A DNA stretch of 64,000 nucleotides from Bacillus solitudinis (GCF_002797395.1 NZ_KZ454943.1:3013966-3077965); one strand, 5' to 3'; positions 39,736 to 48,483 are shown, counted from the first letter of the stretch. Numbers and translations: made by a program. The notes: generated from the sequence alone by a model not told the origin.

Positions 39736-41361
39736 GTGGATTTACAGACTTTGTTGTTTATGTTTTTCGGAGGCTTAGGGATTTTCCTTTTTGGTATTAA
39801 ATATATGGGAGATGGTCTTCAGAAAGTAGCAGGCGAACGATTACGTGATCTTTTGGATAAGTTCACAACAAATCCTCTTATGGGAGTACTAGCTGGGTTA
39901 GTTGTCACAGTATTATTACAAACAAGTACAGGGACAACGGTACTAACAATTGGACTTGTTAATGCAGGTTTCATGACTTTACAGCAAGCAATTGGGGTTA
40001 TAATGGGAGCGAATATTGGTACGACGGTTACTGCTTTCATTATAGGGATAAAAATATCTAAGTACGCCCTACCAATTATTGCTGTGGGTGCGGCATTGAT
40101 TTTCTTTATTAAAAACAAGAAAATTAATAATTATGGACAAGTTATTTTTGGCTTTGGTGCCTTGTTTTATGGACTAGAGCTTATGGGGACTGGGCTAAAA
40201 CCTTTACGTGAATTACCATCCTTTATTGAGTTAACAATTAGTATGAGTGATTCGCCGTTACTAGGTGTATTAATCGGTACGCTCTTCACCGTAGCAGTCC
40301 AAAGCTCGAGTGCGTCTATCGGACTTCTCCAACAATTATACGACCAAGGCGCTATGGATTTAGCTGCCGCCTTACCTGTTTTATTTGGAGATAATATTGG
40401 AACGACGATAACAGCTGTCCTAGCCGCAATCGGTGCTTCAGTAGCTGCAAAGAGAGCAGCTTTAACGCATGTCATCTTTAATTTAATTGGGACGATTATC
40501 GTGTTAATCATCTTCCCGTTTTTCTTGAGTTTTATTAGTTACTTAGCAGTTCAATTAAATTTAAATTTACCAATGACGATAGCATTTGCACATGGGATTT
40601 TCAATGTATCCAATACGGTGATTCAGCTTCCATTTGTAGCTGTTTTGGCTATCATTGTGACAAAATTAGTTCCCGGTGAAGAGTTTAGTGTTGAATATAA
40701 AGCAAAACATCTTGACCCAAGGTTTATCGGAAGCTCGCCAGCAATTGCATTAGGGCAAGCAAAGCAAGAGGTTCTTAGAATGGCTGATTTCTCAGAAAAA
40801 GGTTTAGTTGAGGTAAGTCAATATTTGATAAATGGTCAAAAGAGACATTCTGAAATGGCCATCCAATTGGAAGATGCAATTAATAATTTAGATCGTAAAA
40901 TTACAGAGTATCTAATCCAAATCTCATCTCATTCACTCTCTGGACAAGATTCAAAACTGCATTCTATGCTTCTTGATACAGTTAGAGACATCGAACGAAT
41001 CGGTGATCATATTGAAAATATTGTTGAATTAAAGGATTATGAAAAAGCGAATAAAGTAAACTTATCGGAAAGAGCACTTGACGATTTGAATGAAATGTTT
41101 GATTTAACGATTTCCACTCTGCGAGAAGCTATTTCATGTCTAGATAGCGGCGATATCGAAAAAGCAAAGTCTGTTCTTGCAAAAGAAGAATTAATTGATA
41201 AGATGGAACGGAAATTAAGAAAGCAGCATATCCTTCGAATAAACGAAGGGAAGTGTTCAGGATCTGCTGGAATTGTTTTTGTTGACATTGTAAGTAATCT
41301 TGAACGAATTGGTGACCATTCCGTAAATATCGCAGAAGCTGTAATTGGGGAAGACCACTAA
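39736..41361 (+). CDS. Na/Pi cotransporter family protein with PhoU-like domain
   Basis: A 541-residue NptA/YjbB-type phosphate symporter. Two inverted repeats carry the QTSTGTTVLTIGLVNAGF and QSSSASIGLLQQL signatures within eight or so membrane segments (residues 1-315). A C-terminal PhoU-like helical domain (about residues 345-540, with DTVRDIERIGDHIENIVEL and VSNLERIGDHSVNIAEAV) follows. The start is GTG at 39736 after AAGGGATG. It would import or export phosphate driven by sodium, relevant to the sodium-based energetics of alkaliphiles. Confidence 0.92.
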   Translation: MDLQTLLFMFFGGLGIFLFGIKYMGDGLQKVAGERLRDLLDKFTTNPLMGVLAGLVVTVLLQTSTGTTVLTIGLVNAGFMTLQQAIGVIMGANIGTTVTAFIIGIKISKYALPIIAVGAALIFFIKNKKINNYGQVIFGFGALFYGLELMGTGLKPLRELPSFIELTISMSDSPLLGVLIGTLFTVAVQSSSASIGLLQQLYDQGAMDLAAALPVLFGDNIGTTITAVLAAIGASVAAKRAALTHVIFNLIGTIIVLIIFPFFLSFISYLAVQLNLNLPMTIAFAHGIFNVSNTVIQLPFVAVLAIIVTKLVPGEEFSVEYKAKHLDPRFIGSSPAIALGQAKQEVLRMADFSEKGLVEVSQYLINGQKRHSEMAIQLEDAINNLDRKITEYLIQISSHSLSGQDSKLHSMLLDTVRDIERIGDHIENIVELKDYEKANKVNLSERALDDLNEMFDLTISTLREAISCLDSGDIEKAKSVLAKEELIDKMERKLRKQHILRINEGKCSGSAGIVFVDIVSNLERIGDHSVNIAEAVIGEDH

Positions 41362-41410
41362 AGGAAAAGTGTACAAGCTTAGTTGATATATAGAGGCGAG
41401 GCAACTGAGG

Positions 41411-41461
41411 AAGGTGAAAACCCAGAAGGTACTGAAAAAGGTAAAACCAACCTTCCTCAGT
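41411..41461 (+). terminator. Possible terminator after the Na/Pi cotransporter
   Basis: CTGAGGAAGGT (from 41406) pairs with ACCTTCCTCAG (to 41460) across a loop of about 30 nt, then AT-rich sequence. The large loop makes it less certain. The rest of the 340 nt gap to the tRNAs holds nothing else I can support. Confidence 0.5.
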
Positions 41462-41654
41462 GCCCTTAAAAACTAACCTCTTTCAGTTGGCTCTTATCTT
41501 ATTTTGTCGTTCAAGAATGAAAATGTGGTTTTTTAAGTAATTCAGGGTGGAAAAGGTTGCTAATCAGCTTTTTTTAGAAAAACAGCTTGTCTATTGAATC
41601 TCGCTATGTTAAAGTATGAATGCAGCAATTGTTTAAGAAATTGCAGAAAAACTA

Positions 41655-41683
41655 TTGACGAGATATTAATATAATGTTATTAT
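41655..41683 (+). promoter_or_regulatory. Promoter of the tRNA cluster
   Basis: -35 TTGACG (41655-41660), a 17 nt spacer and -10 TATTAT (41678-41683), 18 nt before the first tRNA. Confidence 0.75.
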
Positions 41684-41701
41684 ATTTCTTGTCGTTATTA
41701 T

Positions 41702-41776
41702 TCCACAGTAGCTCAGTGGTAGAGCTATCGGCTGTTAACCGATCGGTCGTAGGTTCGAGTCCTACCTGTGGAGCCA
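41702..41776 (+). tRNA. tRNA-Asn (GTT)
   Basis: Complete cloverleaf: acceptor TCCACAG/CTGTGGA, anticodon GTT in CTGTTAA, T loop GGTTCGAGTCC, discriminator G and encoded CCA. Confidence 0.96.
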
Positions 41777-41786
41777 AAATTTTTTT

Positions 41787-41860
41787 GGCGGTGTAGCTCA
41801 GCTGGCTAGAGCGTACGGTTCATACCCGTGAGGTCGTGGGTTCGACTCCCTCCGCCGCTA
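41787..41860 (+). tRNA. tRNA-Met (CAT), elongator type
   Basis: The 5' part (GGCGGTGTAGCTCAGCTGG, anticodon loop TTCATAC) closely matches the B. subtilis elongator tRNA-Met as I recall it. The T stem GTGGG/CCCTC contains a T-T mismatch and the discriminator is A. No CCA is encoded, so it would need CCA addition. Confidence 0.9.
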
Positions 41861-41879
41861 TATTCTTTAACTTTATAAT

Positions 41880-41956
41880 GGCGATTGTGGCGAAGTGGTT
41901 AACGCACCGGATTGTGATTCCGGCATTCGTGGGTTCAATTCCCATCAGTCGCCCCA
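41880..41956 (+). tRNA. tRNA-His (GTG)
   Basis: Anticodon GTG in TTGTGAT. The extra 5' G (41880) faces C73, the His identity pair. Acceptor GCGATTG pairs with CAGTCGC, and CCA is encoded. Confidence 0.95.
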
Positions 41957-41961
41957 TCTAA

Positions 41962-42038
41962 GGACCCTTAGCTCAGTTGGTTAGAGCAGTCGGCTCATAA
42001 CCGATCGGTCGTAGGTTCGAGTCCTACAGGGTCCACCA
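41962..42038 (+). tRNA. tRNA with CAT anticodon, probably tRNA-Ile2 (lysidine-modified)
   Basis: Acceptor GGACCCT/AGGGTCC with A73 and encoded CCA, anticodon loop CTCATAA. The body resembles bacterial tRNA-Ile2, which reads AUA after TilS converts C34 to lysidine, rather than initiator or elongator Met. Automatic annotation would call it Met. Identity is inferred from sequence resemblance. Confidence 0.88.
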
Positions 42039-42051
42039 TATATATATTATC

Positions 42052-42144
42052 GGAGGAATACCCAAGTCTGGCTGAAGGGATCGGTCTTGAAAACCGACAG
42101 GCGGGTCAAACCGCGCGGGGGTTCGAATCCCTCTTCCTCCTCCA
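42052..42144 (+). tRNA. tRNA-Ser (TGA)
   Basis: Class II tRNA with a long variable arm. Acceptor GGAGGAA/TTCCTCC, anticodon TGA in CTTGAAA, T loop GGTTCGAATCC, and encoded CCA. The discriminator base is T rather than the G expected for bacterial tRNA-Ser. Confidence 0.94.
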
Positions 42145-42156
42145 TATTACTTATCC

Positions 42157-42184
42157 AAAAGACGTGTAGAACGTCTTTTTTTTG
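42157..42184 (+). terminator. Terminator of the tRNA cluster
   Basis: AAAAGACGT pairs with ACGTCTTTT around a five-base loop and runs into seven Ts. Confidence 0.9.
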
Positions 42185-42428
42185 TGTTTTTGATTGTAAT
42201 TGGGTTGAAATCCAATTATGCTTTTTAGCGAATGCTAAACAAGGTGTGTGCGGAATAAAAAGGAGCGACACTTTCCGTGATCGTAACCCCTATAAGAGAG
42301 AGAATAGGAGGTCACTGAAAAAGTCCCTTTTAGCAGATTCTAGGAAGCGGCAATGGCTCCGATCGTCGTGCACCGCTATGAGAAACCCGATTATAACGGA
42401 CTTAAAAGAAGGTGACGTCTGCGCTCAT
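42185..42428. other. Gene-free stretch with a possible IS-end relic
   Basis: No gene is supported. GAGGTCACTGAAAAAGTCCC (from about 42308) resembles the terminal sequences of IS1182-like elements as I recall them. It is followed by about 90 nt richer in G and C than the surroundings. No transposase coding is readable in any frame. Confidence 0.3.
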
Positions 42429-43241
42429 TTAAAGGAAAGTCCAAGTCATTACACCAAGCCCGATACAGTAGATGGCAAACAGACTAAGCTTAGTCTGTTG
42501 AACCATTGAAATAAGCCATTTAATCCCAACGATAGCAAATATAAATGATGATATAAATGCTAGAATCAATGGGACAATATCATGTGCTTGTAGAAAGCTT
42601 GACGAAATCTCAGGTATTTTTAAAAAGGTTAATCCACCAATGACAGGTATAGATAAAAGAAAAGAATACTTAATAGCAGTATCTCTTTCTAAGCCACACC
42701 ATAAGGCTGCGACAAGTGTGCTCCCTGACCGTGATATTCCAGGTATGACTGCTAGAGCTTGCCCAAAGCCAATCAAGATCCCATCTTTCCAGGTCATTTG
42801 TTCAACGTCACGTTTTCCTAGATGAACCCCATGCTCCATTAGGATTAAGAATAACCCAGTGATAATTAACGAGGCTCCAACTGTAGCAGTGCTTCGGATG
42901 CCTTCTCCCAAACCTTCTTCAATTCCTTTTCCAACAATAAGTGTAACCAATGTTGATAAAATCATCAGTAGACCAAAACGGAAATTAGCTTTTGTACGTT
43001 TGTTTTTTTTAAATAAATAAGCAATGAAATCTTGAAGGATTTTTAGTAGTTCATAACGAAAATAAAATAAAACAGCAAGTAACGAAGCGAAATGTAAAAA
43101 AATCTCAAAAGTTAAATCGTTCTCTCCAATGTTTATTGAAAATACTTTTTCAAAAATGAGTAAATGAGCAGTGCTCGAAATTGGTAAAAATTCTGAAATC
43201 CCTTGAATAAACCCGATAAACAATGCTTCTAACCAGTTCAT
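42429..43241 (-). CDS. uppP: Undecaprenyl-diphosphatase UppP (BacA)
   Basis: Membrane enzyme recycling undecaprenyl pyrophosphate to the monophosphate for cell-wall synthesis; overexpression gives bacitracin resistance. Catalytic motifs GFIQGISEFLPISSTAHL (residues 10-27) and IPGISRSGSTLVAAL are intact in a 270-residue protein with about eight membrane segments. AGGAGG-like TGGGAGGAAT precedes the ATG on the minus strand. It complements dgkA in lipid-carrier supply. Confidence 0.95.
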   Translation of the reverse strand: MNWLEALFIGFIQGISEFLPISSTAHLLIFEKVFSINIGENDLTFEIFLHFASLLAVLFYFRYELLKILQDFIAYLFKKNKRTKANFRFGLLMILSTLVTLIVGKGIEEGLGEGIRSTATVGASLIITGLFLILMEHGVHLGKRDVEQMTWKDGILIGFGQALAVIPGISRSGSTLVAALWCGLERDTAIKYSFLLSIPVIGGLTFLKIPEISSSFLQAHDIVPLILAFISSFIFAIVGIKWLISMVQQTKLSLFAIYCIGLGVMTWTFL

Positions 43242-43522
43242 TTAACTATTCCTCCCGTCTGGTGATCTCTCCGTCCATTTTATGGGACAAGAATTCTCGA
43301 TATGCCAGTTTATTTATGGGAGGATAGGGTAGCCTATATATGTTACAAGATTATAAATTAAAAATTTACTCAAGAGCTTTTCATTGCAAGAATGTGAAGA
43401 ATTTGGTATTGTAGGAACTGGAAGACTTATTAAACATTTCTGTTTCAAAAGTCAGGTGGAAATTTGGGGTGTTTACTCCATTATTAATTAAATTGTAATT
43501 CATTTTTAGGAGGAGATTTAAC

Positions 43523-44131
43523 ATGGCATACGAAGTACCGCAATTACCTTATGCAGCAAACGCACTTGAGCCTCATATTGATGAGCAAACAATGAATATT
43601 CATCACGGAAAGCATCACGCTACATACGTCGCGAAACTAAATGCAGCATTAGAAGGTCATGCTGATTTGGCTAGCAAAAGCATCGAAGAGCTTGTTAGCA
43701 ACTTAGATGCAGTTCCAGAAAATATTCGTGGAGCTGTACGTAATAATGGTGGTGGACACGCGAATCATGCACTATTCTGGCAATTATTAAGCCCGAATGG
43801 TGGCGGGGCTCCAACTGGTGATTTAGCTGCAGCAATTGACGCTGAATTTGGTGGCTTAGAAGCGTTTAAAGAAAAGTTTGCCGAAGCGGGCGTAACTCGT
43901 TTTGGTTCAGGCTGGGCTTGGTTAATTGTTGATGGTGGAAAACTTGCTATCACTAGTACTCCAAATCAAGATACGCCTCTAATGGAAGGTAAAACACCAA
44001 TCCTTGGCTTAGATGTATGGGAGCATGCATATTATCTTAACTATCAAAACCGTCGCCCTGATTACATTAATGCTTTCTGGAATGTTGTAAACTGGGATGA
44101 AGTTGCAAAACGTTTTAATGAAGCAAAATAA
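43523..44131 (+). CDS. sodA: Superoxide dismutase (Mn/Fe), SodA
   Basis: Cytoplasmic superoxide dismutase, 202 residues. Metal ligands are in [22 protein letters not shown] and [10 protein letters not shown] (Asp and His), and [11 protein letters not shown] favours the Mn-type enzyme. TAGGAGGAGA precedes the ATG. Manganese dependence makes the loss of the neighbouring Mn-type ABC ATPase worth noting. The 281 nt upstream contain AT-rich promoter-like sequence but no gene. Confidence 0.96.
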   Translation: MAYEVPQLPYAANALEPHIDEQTMNIHHGKHHATYVAKLNAALEGHADLASKSIEELVSNLDAVPENIRGAVRNNGGGHANHALFWQLLSPNGGGAPTGDLAAAIDAEFGGLEAFKEKFAEAGVTRFGSGWAWLIVDGGKLAITSTPNQDTPLMEGKTPILGLDVWEHAYYLNYQNRRPDYINAFWNVVNWDEVAKRFNEAK

Positions 44132-44152
44132 ATGTGCATAAAACTTTTTTTA

Positions 44153-44187
44153 AAAAGAACTAAGCGAATGTCGCTTAGTTCTTTTTC
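44153..44187 (+). terminator. Terminator after sodA
   Basis: AAAGAACTAAGCG pairs with CGCTTAGTTCTTT, followed by Ts. Confidence 0.93.
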
Positions 44188-44240
44188 TTGTATAACCATG
44201 CTTGCACGAGACACACTACCTACTAAGGGTGGTGGAGTCG

Positions 44241-45533
44241 GTGAAAAAGTCATTACTGAATAAAGTGATTGGAGACATAGAAGTAACAAGGGATTTAAAA
44301 TTATTGCTTATCATAGGTGGGCTTTACGCATTAAGTATTGCGTTATCTAATACTTTCGTAAATGTTTACTTATGGAAGCAATCAGGAGAATTTATTGATC
44401 TTGCCTTATATAATTTAGCCTCCGTTTTCTTACAACCGATTGCGTTTATATGCGCGGGAAAAATCGCCAAAAAGGTGGACCGGGTCATTGTTCTTAGGGC
44501 AGGGGTTATTTCTCTGGCTATCTTTTTTTCGACTGTTCTATTTTTAGGTGATCAAGCGAATGAATATTTAATTATCCTAGGGGCATTAATTGGTACTGGC
44601 TTTGGGTTTTATTGGTTAGCTTTTAATGTATTGACATTTGAAATTACCGAACCAGATACACGAGATTTTTTTAATGGTTTTTTAGGCCTTTTAACGTCAT
44701 TTGCTGGAATGATAGGACCCATTCTTTCCGGGGTTATCATTACTCGGATGGAAAAATTTACGGGGTATACAGTTATTTTCACGATATCCTTAGTCTTGTT
44801 CGTGGCTGCAGTACTAATCAGCTTTATGCTAAAACGCCGTCCGGCAGAGGGGCAGTTCTACTTTAGGAGAATATTCCAAGAAAGAAAGAAAAATGAGAAT
44901 TGGAAAAGAATTTTATACGCTCATTTTTTTCAAGGGCTTAGAGAAGGGACCTTTGTCTTTGTTATCGTTGTTTGGGTTTATATTGCAACAGGAAGTGAGC
45001 TGGCAATTGGTACGTATGGGTTAGTAGCCTCTGCGGTTCAGTTTATCACGTATTATTTTGTGACAAGATTAATTAAATCACAATTCCGGAAGCGCATGAT
45101 CTTAACTGGTGGATTATTAGTTTATGCTGCAATATTCCTCATTGTATTTGATTTAACCTTTACACGTCTCATTCTATACGGAATCGTTGTCTCCATTGCT
45201 TACCCTATGTTACTCGTTCCTTATGTTTCACTTACCTATGATGTGATAGGAAAAGGGTGGAAGGCGGCAGAAATGCGAATTGAATATATTGTTGTTCGAG
45301 AACTTTTTCTAAACTCAGGAAGAATTATTTCTGTCCTTGCTTTTATTGGTACCATTCTCATTTTTCCTGAAGACAAGGCGATACCCATACTTTTACTTAT
45401 CTTAGGAGCAGGACATACTATGATTTACTTCTTTGTACGAAAAGTACGTTTTAAAGACGATGATGAAAAAGAAGGCTATATGTTTGCAAGGCAAAAAAAG
45501 GGAGAGGGCGATTCAGGTGGAACCTCTGTATAG
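44241..45533 (+). CDS. yqgE: MFS transporter (YqgE-like)
   Basis: A 430-residue major facilitator protein with about twelve hydrophobic segments. Its position between sodA and pbpA matches B. subtilis yqgE. GLYALSIALSNTFVNVYLWK opens the first helix. The GTG at 44241 follows AAGGGTGGTGG with suitable spacing; an in-frame TTG at 44202 lies closer to the sodA terminator. Substrate unknown. Confidence 0.87.
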   Translation: MKKSLLNKVIGDIEVTRDLKLLLIIGGLYALSIALSNTFVNVYLWKQSGEFIDLALYNLASVFLQPIAFICAGKIAKKVDRVIVLRAGVISLAIFFSTVLFLGDQANEYLIILGALIGTGFGFYWLAFNVLTFEITEPDTRDFFNGFLGLLTSFAGMIGPILSGVIITRMEKFTGYTVIFTISLVLFVAAVLISFMLKRRPAEGQFYFRRIFQERKKNENWKRILYAHFFQGLREGTFVFVIVVWVYIATGSELAIGTYGLVASAVQFITYYFVTRLIKSQFRKRMILTGGLLVYAAIFLIVFDLTFTRLILYGIVVSIAYPMLLVPYVSLTYDVIGKGWKAAEMRIEYIVVRELFLNSGRIISVLAFIGTILIFPEDKAIPILLLILGAGHTMIYFFVRKVRFKDDDEKEGYMFARQKKGEGDSGGTSV

Positions 45534-45557
45534 TGGCTTTAATTGGTCGGGATTTCC

Positions 45558-45587
45558 TTGTGATATTCGTCTATATTATGCTATAAT
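45558..45587 (+). promoter_or_regulatory. Promoter of the 6S-like RNA
   Basis: -35 TTGTGA (45558-45563), an 18 nt spacer and -10 TATAAT (45582-45587). Transcription would start near 45594. Confidence 0.7.
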
Positions 45588-45593
45588 AATCTC

Positions 45594-45832
45594 TACAAAC
45601 AGCAAAGTGCCTGGCGTGTTTGTGAGCTTCACCTTGTTTCGAACCTTGCATTTTTTCAGGGAGCTTTATATTGAAAATCGGACAGCAAGCCAGCATCTGT
45701 ACTGGAAGTTGGATGATGTTCTGCGAGCACCCACCTACTTAGAGTAGGTTCATGAAACAACTGAAGCAACGGCATGCGCGGGTATACATACATGTTAATA
45801 GACACCTAAATGAGGTGTCTATTGTCTTGTCT
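45594..45832 (+). ncRNA. ssrS: Structured RNA, probable 6S RNA (SsrS)
   Basis: A rod-like fold can be built by hand. GCTTCA-TTGTTTC-GAACCT on the 5' side (about 45627-45648) pairs with AGGTTC-TGAAACAA-TGAAGC (about 45746-45769). Inside it lies an asymmetric bulge with a small hairpin CCTACT/AGTAGG (45734-45748) on the 3' side. A terminal stem begins GGGAGC and closes with GAGCACCC. This closing stem, central bulge with 3' hairpin, and terminal stem are the 6S RNA architecture. A sigma-A promoter precedes it, and AATAGACACCT/AGGTGTCTATT (45797-45823) can terminate it. No protein is plausible here. Identification as 6S is by structure only. Confidence 0.62.
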
Positions 45833-45853
45833 ACAAAAGGAGCGCAAAGTAAC

Positions 45854-47947
45854 ATGGGGAGAGATAAACAGAAAAAAAAGAGACATGTTCCATTACGATT
45901 AAATGTGTTGTTTTTTGCCATCTTTATTTTGTTTTCGGCGCTAATACTTAGACTCGGTATGGTGCAAATTGTTCAAGGGGAAGAATTTGTAAAAGACCTT
46001 GAACGGACAAGCAACACTACGGCAAGGATTGATGCACCCCGGGGATTAATTTATGATAAATACAATAATATTATTGTTGATAATGAATTAGAACTATCTG
46101 TTACCTATACAAATCCTTCTCAAAGAACACGGCCGGAACTCCTTCTTGAGATAGCTAAAGATTTAGTAACGTTAATTGACGTTGATACCGCTGAAGTGAC
46201 TGAACGTGATAAAAAGGATTTTTGGCTTCTCCAGCAACCACTTGAGGTAAAATACGCTTTAGTAACGAAAGAGGAACGAAGTCAACTAGAGAGTTCAGAG
46301 CAATATCAATTAGAGATTAAAAGAATTACAGAGGAGCACTTGGCCGAATTAACAGAAGAGGATATTAAAGTGCTTGCAATTTACCGGGAAATGGCGCGGG
46401 GGTATGCACATGTACCTCAACGAATTAAACGGGGTATTACTCAGGAAGAAGCTCATGTACTTAGTGAAAATTTAGATAGTCTTCCTGGTGTTGATATTTT
46501 AAGAGATTCACGGAGAAGTTATGTCTATGGAAATTCTTTGCGAAGCGTATTTGGTTCAAATGGTTCTATTCCTCGAGAAAAGCTAGATTACTATCTTTCA
46601 AGGGGATATGACCGCTCAGATTCGGTTGGCATAAGCTTTCTTGAGCTACAATATGAGGATGTACTGAGAGGCCAAAAGGCAATCGTTGAAAGTATAACAA
46701 CGTTAAGTGGGGCTCAAACGATAAACAAATCAGTACAAGAACAACTTGGCCGAAGAGGAAATGATTTAATTCTCACGATTGATATGGAATTACAGCAGAA
46801 ATTAGAAGCTATCCTGCAGGAAGAAATGAAAAATTCTCCAAATGCATTTATTAAAGATCGACAAGCCTACGCAATTATGATGGATCCTAGAACTGGGGAT
46901 ATTTTAGCAATGGCTGGTTATTGGGATCCGGCAAATATAGAGCGAAGTCAATATGATGATCATATTGGCAATATTAATAAAGCATTTGAAATGGGTTCTT
47001 CGGTCAAAGCGGCTTCGGTATTAACAGGATTTCAAACAGGTGTTACTAGTCCCTATACTAGATTTAATGACCGTCCAATTAGGTTGCCAGGAACTCCTGA
47101 GAAGAAATCATTCCGGAATCACGGTTTACTTGATGATAAAAAGGCGTTAGAAGTGTCATCCAATGTCTACATGTTTGAAATTGCGATGAGAATGGCTGGA
47201 TACAATTATTCAAGTCAATGTTGTTGGAATGCTGCTACAATTGAAAAGGCTTATGAGGAAGCTCGTTATTATTTTAGCCAATTTGGATTAGGAGCAGACA
47301 CAGGAATTGACCTCCCATCAGCATCTTCTGGATTAAGCGGCGGTATTCAGCGCGCAGGTAATTTACTTGATTTATTTATTGGGCAATTTGATACGTATAC
47401 TCCGTTGCAATTAGCCCAGTATATATCGACCATTGCCAATGGCGGCTATCGAATGCAACCGAGACTCGTTAAAGAGATTCGAGAACCTACGTCGAATAAA
47501 GAAGAGCCAGGGGCTGTTATTCAACGTTTTGAACCAACGATACTAAATCGGATTGATATGAGTGAGGCGCAGATTAACCGAGTGAAAGATGGGTTAAGAG
47601 GTGTGATGACAAATGGAACAGCGAGTGGAACATTTGGCAATGAACCTTATCAGCCTGCTGGGAAAACAGGCACTGCGCAAGTACGGGTCGCTGTCGGCGA
47701 GGGTGAAAATCGTCGCTTTGTTGATGGAAATACCCAAACACTCGTCGGATATGCTCCGTATAATAACCCAGAAGTGTCGTTTGCTGTTGTTATGCCTTAT
47801 GCAAAAAGAGACTCTGCTTCAGGGGCGAATGGAAATTTCTCTAGAAATGTCAGCCAAGCGATGCTTCGGGCTTATTTCGAACTTAAGGAGCAACGAGAGG
47901 GACCGAAAACTAAAAAAGATGCCTCGAAACAAGAGAGCATTAACTAA
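45854..47947 (+). CDS. pbpA: Class B penicillin-binding protein PbpA (PBP2-like)
   Basis: Monofunctional peptidoglycan transpeptidase for cell elongation, 697 residues. One N-terminal membrane anchor (residues 15-35) precedes the PBP dimerisation domain and the transpeptidase domain. That domain carries SSVK (Ser near residue 382), SSN near 435 and KTGTAQ near 602. The ATG at 45854 follows AAAGGAG; in-frame upstream ATGs fall within the RNA gene. The position after yqgE matches B. subtilis pbpA. Confidence 0.95.
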   Translation: MGRDKQKKKRHVPLRLNVLFFAIFILFSALILRLGMVQIVQGEEFVKDLERTSNTTARIDAPRGLIYDKYNNIIVDNELELSVTYTNPSQRTRPELLLEIAKDLVTLIDVDTAEVTERDKKDFWLLQQPLEVKYALVTKEERSQLESSEQYQLEIKRITEEHLAELTEEDIKVLAIYREMARGYAHVPQRIKRGITQEEAHVLSENLDSLPGVDILRDSRRSYVYGNSLRSVFGSNGSIPREKLDYYLSRGYDRSDSVGISFLELQYEDVLRGQKAIVESITTLSGAQTINKSVQEQLGRRGNDLILTIDMELQQKLEAILQEEMKNSPNAFIKDRQAYAIMMDPRTGDILAMAGYWDPANIERSQYDDHIGNINKAFEMGSSVKAASVLTGFQTGVTSPYTRFNDRPIRLPGTPEKKSFRNHGLLDDKKALEVSSNVYMFEIAMRMAGYNYSSQCCWNAATIEKAYEEARYYFSQFGLGADTGIDLPSASSGLSGGIQRAGNLLDLFIGQFDTYTPLQLAQYISTIANGGYRMQPRLVKEIREPTSNKEEPGAVIQRFEPTILNRIDMSEAQINRVKDGLRGVMTNGTASGTFGNEPYQPAGKTGTAQVRVAVGEGENRRFVDGNTQTLVGYAPYNNPEVSFAVVMPYAKRDSASGANGNFSRNVSQAMLRAYFELKEQREGPKTKKDASKQESIN

Positions 47948-47952
47948 AATAG

Positions 47953-47992
47953 AAAAGCAGACAATCCAATATAGAGGATTGTCTGCTTTTTA
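47953..47992 (+). terminator. Terminator after pbpA
   Basis: AAAAGCAGACAATCC pairs with GGATTGTCTGCTTTT, followed by Ts. It also lies just beyond the minus-strand gene that ends at 48013. Confidence 0.93.
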
Positions 47993-48012
47993 CTTGTTTT
48001 TAAGGAATATGC

Positions 48013-48483
48013 TTAGGAAATAATTTCCGCTATTTCCTGAATACTCATATCGCTGCGAAGAATAAACTCACCGGTACGAATTGATTGAGAGCGGTTTGTG
48101 GTTTGAATATAGTCGAGAAACTCTTCTTCAGATGTGATAATATGACCTTGCATGAGTTGGTGTGCCACATTTGTACTGGTCATTCCTGATGTTACTGTTA
48201 GAACCATGGTATAGACGGTTACGGTCTCAGCTTGAACATTATCAGGTAAATCTTCTTCTATCTCGGGAGTTTCAACGACAGGTTCTTCTATTAGCTCTTC
48301 CTGTTCCACGCTATCTTCTTTCTCTATCTTCACGCTGTATCCTATATTCTCAAGTTCAATAATCATTTCAGCAGATGATAGACTCTCTGAAACAGGCGCT
48401 TCATCAAAATAAAGGGCACTACCACAAATCACAGTGGTAATAAGAATACCACTTGCTAAGCCTCTAAGACCGCTTTGACTCAT
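48013..48483 (-). CDS. Small MltG/YceG-like membrane-anchored protein
   Basis: A 156-residue protein with one N-terminal hydrophobic segment (residues 7-27), an acidic glutamate-rich linker (residues 55-85) and a C-terminal LysM-like subdomain. That subdomain (TSGMTSTNVAHQLMQGHIIT, then RTGEFILRSDMSIQEIAEII) resembles the N-terminal part of the endolytic transglycosylase MltG. The catalytic MltG region is absent, so it may bind peptidoglycan without cutting it. Coupled to the upstream gene by a 4 nt overlap. Assignment moderate. Confidence 0.7.
   Translation of the reverse strand: MSQSGLRGLASGILITTVICGSALYFDEAPVSESLSSAEMIIELENIGYSVKIEKEDSVEQEELIEEPVVETPEIEEDLPDNVQAETVTVYTMVLTVTSGMTSTNVAHQLMQGHIITSEEEFLDYIQTTNRSQSIRTGEFILRSDMSIQEIAEIIS

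Noticed and set aside
42087-42509. A 140-codon open frame over the tRNA-Ser gene and the uppP 3' end
   Set aside because: It overlaps a certain tRNA and runs antisense to uppP; the translation resembles no family.
43338-43412. A 24-codon frame upstream of sodA
   Set aside because: No ribosome site, and its composition is like the surrounding AT-rich leader.
45433-45747. A 104-codon plus-strand frame at the end of the MFS gene
   Set aside because: It overlaps the MFS gene and the structured RNA and has no ribosome site; the RNA explains the region better.
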